In this document: in pieces, positions 57,620 through 64,000 of the stretch
How positions within the stretch are numbered: position 1 is the stretch's first letter
How the letters are laid out: every line of letters begins with the position of its first letter
Source: Leguminivora glycinivorella
Taxonomy: Eukaryota; Arthropoda; Insecta; Lepidoptera; Tortricidae
Assembly (NCBI RefSeq): GCF_023078275.1
Contig: NC_062980.1
Coordinates: forward strand, 70,001-134,000
DNA length: 64,000 nt
Reading direction: 5' to 3'
Notes under the pieces: model-generated
The model's database searches: none
Seen by the model: the letters and a program-made list of their open reading frames with translations, nothing else
What the model was told of the DNA's origin: nothing
Made by a program: the position numbers and the translations under genes

Positions 57620-57760
57620 GCGAGAGGGAGAGGGGGGGGGGCTTTGGAAGCGAGTCCCGAGGGGCGCAGTCTGGACATCGCAGTAGATTAGACCACCTCG
57701 CGCCAGTCTGGACATCGCAGTTTTGAAAAAATCTACTGATTAGACCACCTGCTTTTTTCC
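57620..57760. repeat. local direct duplication
   Basis: 'cagtctggacatcgcag' followed by a variant of 'atctactgattagaccacct' occurs twice within 80 bases (57669 and 57705), next to a short G run at 57632. Confidence 0.6.
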
Positions 57761-58564
57761 AAATCGTTATTTTTTAGTATAAACTATTGGATTGGCTTCA
57801 AATTTTTACTATAGACGGTTCAACAACTTAGTCAAGGCGCGAAATTAAAATTTTCTATGGGTCAACTTCCATTCCTTCATTTTTTAAAGTTGCTGCTTTT
57901 TTCTAGTGACAGAAATCGCTTGACAAACTTTATATCTGTGATTGTTCGTAATGTAGTGGTAGCTTATTGGTATTAGCAATAGCGATTTAGGCGGGTGCAA
58001 GAAGTTTGATGTTTGTATTCTAACTGGTTTTATATATGTTCATATAAAATAATAGTACATTACGTCAGATGCCGGGAAAGAAGGGCTTACATCTGTGTAG
58101 GTATATCCATCTGAGTAGGATAGTGATACGAAGCCTATACGCCCTTTTCACGGCGAGGCATGTATAGTGCTTTTCTCAAACTTGAAATGAGATGAAAAAA
58201 TATATCTCTTGATAGTTTTAATAAAACTGGGCAAAAAAAACTTTTTTAATTCCGCGCCAAATTTTTTTTTTACTCTGAGGTAACTTATTAAACGGTGACA
58301 TTCAGGTGCATTTGTACTATAAATGTTTTTTTTCTGATTACTAAATGTTATGGTGTAGTGTCAGCATTTGACGTTTAGAAACAAATGGAGGGTGCTTTAC
58401 AAGCTTTGGTGTGAATTGTACTATGAAATATCATCTTCACTCAGCTCACCGGATACGTAGTAGCCCCGACAACATTTCATTGCAAGTTTGAAAAAAGTTC
58501 TTATTTGTGCAACTGCCCCATCGATACTGAATAGGAATGGAATCAGTTGAATACATCCTACACC

Positions 58565-58760
58565 TTATAAAACAAAGTCCCCCTTCGCGTCTGTCTATGT
58601 GTGTTCGCGATAAACTCAAAAACTACTGAACGGATTTTCATGCGGTTTTCACCTATGAATAAGTGATTCTTGGGGAAGGTTTAAGCATATAATTTGTTGA
58701 GACTTTGTTTGATATATATGACGATATTTGCTAAACAAGTCGGACAAAATCCCACTGATT
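58565..58760 (+). repeat. lepidopteran dispersed repeat fragment
   Basis: 'aaaactactgaacggatttt', 'catgcggttttcacc' and 'taatttgttgagactttg' form a dispersed motif I recognise from many lepidopteran sequences. Non-coding. Confidence 0.55.
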
Positions 58761-59512
58761 TAATCGAAAACGCTGCCCAAACCGTTTCAGCTATATCAAT
58801 GAGCTGTATAACGAAATAGTGTATCTCTCATAAATAAAAGTCCGCGAAAGCATATGCCTATCTTTTACGGATAACTTACTAAGTTACTATGTATAACCAT
58901 ATTAACCATGTTTAATCCCCATGCGTAGCTGGGGTGGGCCGCTTGTGTCGAATAAGTTTATTTTCGTAAAAATTGTATGGGATAAGTTTTTTCTTGATGT
59001 GTGACTTTTCGATTCGGTTTTTTTTTCATACAAACATTTGATCATGGATAAGAAGTTAAAAAAGTTTGTCAAAAATTACCTTTGTATGTTTTTTCCAAAA
59101 CCTATAAACGCAAATCTTCATGAATTTGAAATCCCGAAGTCTAAAATGTTCCAGGACCGTTTTCGTGTAACACCATAATTTTTCTTTCATTCTTCTTCAC
59201 TTGGTATCAATATTTGTAGTCTACTGCTTTTTTCCCGATCTACTGGTTTTTTATTCATTTTTCTACTGTATACTTCAGATTCCATCTGGCAACACTGCCA
59301 CCTCGGTAGCATTTTAAAGTTTTATTCAATTGTATTACAAGTGTGCGCTTGGGTTTCCAGCAAGGTGCAGCCGGCAAGTATAATTCTGTTTCGTGTTTCG
59401 AATAAACTTACAAAAGAACAAGATGCGAAAGTGTAAACTTGACTGTATGACGTTTGCTTGTTCTTGAATATTAGCTAAATATCTAGACGAGAAGTGCTGC
59501 ATATAACTAAAA

Positions 59513-59740
59513 TCGCTGTCAATAGAAATTGTCAACAATGTAAACAAACCATTGTATAAAATATCAATATTTTAGCACAATTTTATAATTTTAAAGGTTG
59601 AGGATCATAATGTGATATGAATTGATTAAATAACACATGGATTTAGCCAGTATCTGATGAGTTAGAATGGAAATTAAAGACATTTTGACTACGAGGTTTG
59701 TTTACATTGTTCACAAGTTCTATTGACGGCGACTTTATGG
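59513..59740. repeat. inverted repeat pair
   Basis: 'ctgtcaatagaaattgtcaa' with 'caatgtaaacaaacc' at 59516-59552 is mirrored by 59697-59735 with a few mismatches. Probably a MITE of about 225 bp. Confidence 0.6.
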
Positions 59741-59812
59741 CGTTGTAGATTAGATAATCACATATCGTGATACGTTTTTGTGACTTTGAAAGCTGTTTGT
59801 TTAGTGTAAATT

Positions 59813-59932
59813 ATATTATTAAATTAAAACGGGACTTAATCGCGTAAAACTTACGTTTTATATTTAATTCGACGTTTCGGACATGACATTACGTCCGTGG
59901 TCACGGGTAGTCCCGTTTTAATTTAATAATAT
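59813..59932. mobile_element. 120-bp MITE
   Basis: Perfect 24-bp arms starting ATATTATTAAATTAAAACGG. The interior contains 'cgacgtttcggacatgac' and 'gtccgtggtcacgg', as in a widespread lepidopteran element. Confidence 0.85.
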
Positions 59933-60057
59933 GAGTGAAGATCGTGTTAGTTTAAATCAATATAGTGTAAATTATGTTAAATTTCCGCTATTTTTTTTGC
60001 CATTGTCCGCTAAACATATCCGTGTGATATCTGGCAGACACGTGTGCTTTATGAAAA

Positions 60058-61750
60058 TGAAATGAAATGAAAATATGTAAATGAAAATCGTTTATTGAGG
60101 CAAAAGCATTACAACAAGGGTTAAGACAGTGGTGCCTAAACTAGGCCGAGACTAAACTAAATATTACAACTTGTTACTTTTTCAATATATCTATATTGCT
60201 ATAGATATATTGGTAGATAGAAATTAGTTATTAGGAGGCTGACGGCAAGTAACCTGATTAGAAGCGTGATACTGATAATGAGTGTAATCTCACGCGAGAC
60301 ATCTCGTAGTTGACTTATAATTGCAGTTAAGTATATCCGGATCGGATCTGAATCTGCAAGTCTGATTCACTGACCCGAATGAACGTGATAGAGGTTGCGG
60401 AAGATGTTGACTATAGCACCAACAGTCCCTTACTTTCCCTCACATTTCGCTATTTTATACACAACCATGTACAGTACGAATGACATGTCAAGAAGTTTCC
60501 ACATGCTAGCGAATATTTGTAGTTCAGGGTCAGTATCAAGCTCGTTAAAAATTTGGCTACCAGTTTGCAAATAAGCTGAACGCAAAAAAATCACAGAGAC
60601 AGATAAGAGAGAGAGAAAGATGATATTTAGGCCTTGTTACCTACATATGTAAAGGTATAGTGTCGAATGTTAGATCGTTTGTTTCCCTCGGCTCCTGAAC
60701 AGATAATGATCAGTCATGTTTGTGCCGAAACCGGGCTTCCCGGGAATGTATTGTCATGTCTCAGTGGGAAAGTGTTGTGGGACGAGTTTGTTAAACTTGT
60801 GTCTTGTAGAACCGTCCAAAGAATATATCTAAGCTCTAAATGAAACGTGATTGTATGAATTCTCGTGAGGTCTGGTGACGTCACCTTTTTCCGCAAAATT
60901 TTAACTTTAGCACTATGTGCATAGATTCGAAACTCTATGTTAAATTAAAAAATCCACTTTTATTTGTTGCACAGATCCATAGGTAAAAAACAAATTATAC
61001 GTTTTTAAAAAATCAGTGCGCGACTTCTTTGGAGCTTAAGGTTTGATGCTTTCTGACAAAATTCATAAAAAATACTTTTTAGTTGGATGTGTTGGAGCTA
61101 TTGTGACACTAAATTAAAAAAATCCACTTTTATTTGTTGCACAGATCCATAGGTAGGCGTGACAAGAACACTGACAAGAGACTTTGATTATCTCACCTGT
61201 ACTATCATTTAAAGCCGCTTCCAGCAATTTGCTTCTTAATTCCAGCGATCCTAAAACTTTGCGAGTAACTGACTGAATTAAATTTATACGTATCATTAAA
61301 GCAGGGCGGACCCCCCACCCCGCGGCTGCGGCCACCCCCCACAAGTAATTTATTGTTTTTGGCCCACTGAATGGCTGAGAGGTCGAAACGCGATTTCATT
61401 TAAGTGAGTACCATTTGAAAGGTGAAATATTGGTGGTCAATAAATGCCAATTGAGGTTTCAGGAACGTCGGGAACGATATAAAATAAGTAATTGAAAAGC
61501 TCTTAATCTTATATGGCGCCCATTTCTCGAATAGAACGCTGTTAAAGTAATTACATTTTTGCGGCACTCGTAGCATACCTACTTTAGTTAGTCTCAAGGT
61601 TATAGTTACTACTGTAAAGCCTTCTGAAATATAATTGGGGGTATATTATTACATTATCAAGGATTCCTTTTTAGTACATGGGATTGCCGCACGACCTACG
61701 CAAAAGTGCCGGCAAAAATATTCTGCCTACCGAGCTACCAATAAATTGAA
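60058..61750. other. gene-free stretch with a probable minus-strand LINE tail at its left edge
   Basis: At 60044-60100 'gaaatgaaatg' repeats next to 'cgtttattg' look like the poly(A) signal and tail of a minus-strand LINE. Two near-identical copies of 'aaaaatccacttttatttg' with 'cacagatccataggta' lie at about 60949 and 61119, a local duplication of about 30 bp. No gene. Confidence 0.4.
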
Positions 61751-61752
61751 AC

Positions 61753-62871
61753 TGTAACGAATGTCAGCGCTACAAACCATCCAACTTGAAGCCTGCAGGG
61801 TAACTGCAGACACCTGTACCAGCTCAGAGATTTGAGGTACTATTAGCAATAGACCTATTTGGACCTTTGCCTACTGGAAGTAAGGATGAACGATGGATTT
61901 TTATTATAGAGGATACTGCAACTAAGTGGGTAGAACTCTTCCCATTAACTACAGCAACTGCAGAAGCTTGCGCCAAAACCCTGGTTGAAGAAGTTTTCCT
62001 CAGATATGGATTTCCCAGGAGAGTAATATCAGACAATGGTGTACAGTTTGTGTCACAAGTCATGCAGAAAGTCATGCACACCCTAGGAATAGAGCAGAAC
62101 TTGATACCTCTATACCACCCAGAAGCGAATCCGGTCGAGAGGAAAAATAGGGATTTGAAAAGTCAACTGGCTATCATAGTTGAAGGGAACCACACTAACT
62201 GGCCTAGCGCACTACCCGCTGTACGCTTCGCCATGAATAGCGCCGTTACTCAGAGCACCGCGAAGTCGCCTGCTTACCTCGCCTTCGGGAGAGAGATGCG
62301 GTCACCGGTAGAGAACAGACATGACCTGCGAGCTGTTATCCAGTCAGAGAACTTTATACCTCAGATAACACCCTACCTGTTGAAGCTCAGCGATGATCTC
62401 ATCAAAGCTCAAGAACATAATCTACAACAACAGGAACGCAGGAAGACTTACGCAGATCAAAAGCGTAGACCTCATGAAAGCTATAACATAGGGGACAAGG
62501 TCCTTTTGAAAACACACGTCTTAAGTAACCAAATAAAGGGCATAACTAGCAAATTTGCGCCCCGACGTGACGGACCATACATTATTTCTAAGATAGTCAG
62601 CCCGACTACTTATATATTAGCAAACAATGGCGAAACTGTTGGTAAATATCATGTGTCAGACTTGACTACATACCATCAGAAGAGTGGTGATGAACCTGCA
62701 GAACCCATCATGCCACAAAGGAAGAGAGGTAGACCGCCCAAGCGAACACCTACTACCCCTACTACTACTCCACCTGCAGCTGGTGAGAAGAGAGGCAGAC
62801 CACGCAAGAAGCAACCTGTGTGTCGGCCCATGGGCGAGGACGTCCCCATGGCCCGAAGGGGGAGCCTGTAG
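61753..62871 (+). pseudogene. Ty3/gypsy retrotransposon integrase, 5'-truncated
   Basis: The frame starts inside the CxxC half of the HHCC zinc-binding domain (61753-61764), runs through an in-frame TAA at 61801 and then stays open to the stop at 62869-62871. The catalytic triad of a D,D-35-E integrase is visible: Asp in AIDLFGPLP, Asp in VISDNGVQF and Glu in NPVERKNRDL. The C-terminal part holds a GPYIISKI-type domain. A basic tail then carries two AT-hook-like motifs, KRGRPPKR and KRGRPRKK, which could bind the minor groove of AT-rich DNA. No protease, reverse transcriptase or gag lies upstream, so the copy is truncated, and with the stop it is dead. The enzyme family inserts element cDNA into chromosomes. 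Confidence 0.85.
62855..62864 (+). promoter_or_regulatory. polypurine tract
   Basis: GAAGGGGGAG directly before the presumptive LTR start. It is the usual primer site for second-strand synthesis in LTR elements, here overlapping the last codons of the integrase frame. Confidence 0.65.
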
Positions 62872-63066
62872 CACAGCCTTAACTCCCTACCCAGACGTGT
62901 AGACACACCCTCATACACACGTCTGTGAACGCCTTAACATTCATACACTCACCATTCATCACATTCACTCAACCAATCATTCACACACCTCGCGTGCGCC
63001 ATATTCTTTCAGTCCGAATCCGTTTGCCTTTGAACAAAGATGTAAGGTCGCGACCTTACAACTACA
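62867..63066 (+). mobile_element. probable 3' LTR (200 bp)
   Basis: Begins TGTAG two bases after the polypurine tract and can end CTACA, a perfect 5-bp inverted terminus. It contains TTTCAGTCC (initiator-like, about 63008), no obvious TATA or AATAAA, and a perfect 20-bp palindrome at 63041-63060. No second LTR is in the window to confirm the borders. Confidence 0.5.
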
Positions 63067-64000
63067 TGTAAGTATCCTTCTCCTAGTTGTTTTGCGTAAA
63101 TCACGGGACCCCTTTGACCATCCCCGGTTATAAAACGTTTTCAATTATTTGGCGCAGTTTCATCAAATACCAAATTTACTGTAGTATTTCAAGGGCTGCT
63201 CCTGGAGATAAATAAAAACATCAATGTTTATATTTATAGGCGTTTCCGTCGTAACGTCAAGGATAATAAAATGACAATGAAAAACACTTGTTCGGTTGTT
63301 CGTAACTTGAGGCTACTAGTTTTTTAAACCTGAATATGCGCATACACGTGCGCAGGCGCACCCCCCCCCTCTGCCCCCTCCTCCGCGCAACATCTGGTAG
63401 CGGCAGGCGCAGGCGCCGGCCGTCTTTCGTCGCGGACATCAGCCGGTTTATCGCCTCAGTGATATATTCGCAGCGCTCTTTTACGCATCAATGAACACTA
63501 AGCGTGGACGAGATGTTCGCGTTTTATCAGCAAACATATTATTACTACATATTTTTTTAGAATAGGACCAGGTAAAGTAAATTGTATTTTCATGATCTTG
63601 ATAGTCGAAATCATGATCTGTTATTTTATGCATGCAGTTTTTGTTGCTTATCGTAAACAAAAGCCCAAGAGTAACTCAACGTAAGTAGCTTAAAATCACT
63701 TAAAAACTCCAGACCACTACATATTTGTAAATAATCGATTGTTTTAGCTAAATGCATCAGCATTTCTCAGCGTTTAGCCTATCAAGACTAAAGCTGTTTA
63801 AGACTTGTACTCGTAGCTGACGCGCTACTTATCCTGAGTCTAAGTCAGTTTAACTTTAATTTAAAGAAACTCTGAGAAGGCGGGTTGTTGCGAACTCGCT
63901 CGTTTTTCTGCCGTAACTTTGCCGGATCAAGTTTTCGCATTTAAATCTGTTAAGAGCATAGCGAAGGCGCGCGGAGGTTTTGTTATTAGTTGTTTGAGAT
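63067..64000. other. gene-free right end
   Basis: Contains a GC-rich patch with a C run (63361-63430) and otherwise ordinary DNA. No recognisable frame. Confidence 0.35.

Overview
The window is nuclear DNA of a lepidopteran insect (moth or butterfly). The evidence is intron-split genes with GT/AG junctions, arthropod-type muscle actins, a calcitonin-type (diuretic hormone 31 type) receptor, (TTAGG)n-type telomere-like motifs, and many interspersed repeats that I recognise as lepidopteran (tRNA-derived SINEs, RTE, jockey and R1-type LINE tails, short inverted-repeat elements). There is no sign of bacterial or organellar DNA. Most of the 64 kb is repeat; only a few genes are convincing.

Layout. 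1-7.6 kb: a TATA+initiator promoter followed by an orphan THAP-like first exon (1231-1309), a TIR element holding a dead jockey fragment, two SINE copies, and a GC-rich block with a perfect CArG box (6069-6078). 7.65-9.7 kb: muscle-type actin gene 1, with a 5'UTR intron and intronless coding region. 10-20 kb: an R1-clade LINE tail, a 4.7 kb segment bounded by 283-bp inverted repeats that read as identical and containing an array of small stem-loops, an RTE tail, and an 88-bp minisatellite. 20.5-27.2 kb: nested inverted-repeat elements and a seven-exon gene with a SAM-like start (22400-26885) carrying one frameshift and one in-frame stop. 28-29.5 kb: an 87-bp minisatellite. 32.2-34.4 kb: actin gene 2, same orientation as gene 1 and about 25 kb downstream. 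36.8-42.6 kb: the class B GPCR on the minus strand, five coding exons, with a possible upstream noncoding exon. 43-64 kb: gene-poor repeat DNA with two fold-back elements built from the same ~15-nt degenerate unit (48564-49664 and 50107-52592), several 5'-truncated LINEs with target-site duplications, and at the right end the 3' part of a Ty3/gypsy retrotransposon with a probable LTR.

How the genes relate. The two actins are a tandem duplicate pair sharing promoter blocks, a 5'UTR intron and 3'UTR sequence. Their coding regions are a patchwork of nearly identical and clearly diverged stretches, as expected from gene conversion. The receptor and the SAM-like gene have no evident functional link to the actins.

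All comparisons were made by eye. Similarity claims rest on recognised family motifs, and every exon model is inferred from splice sites and reading-frame continuity only.
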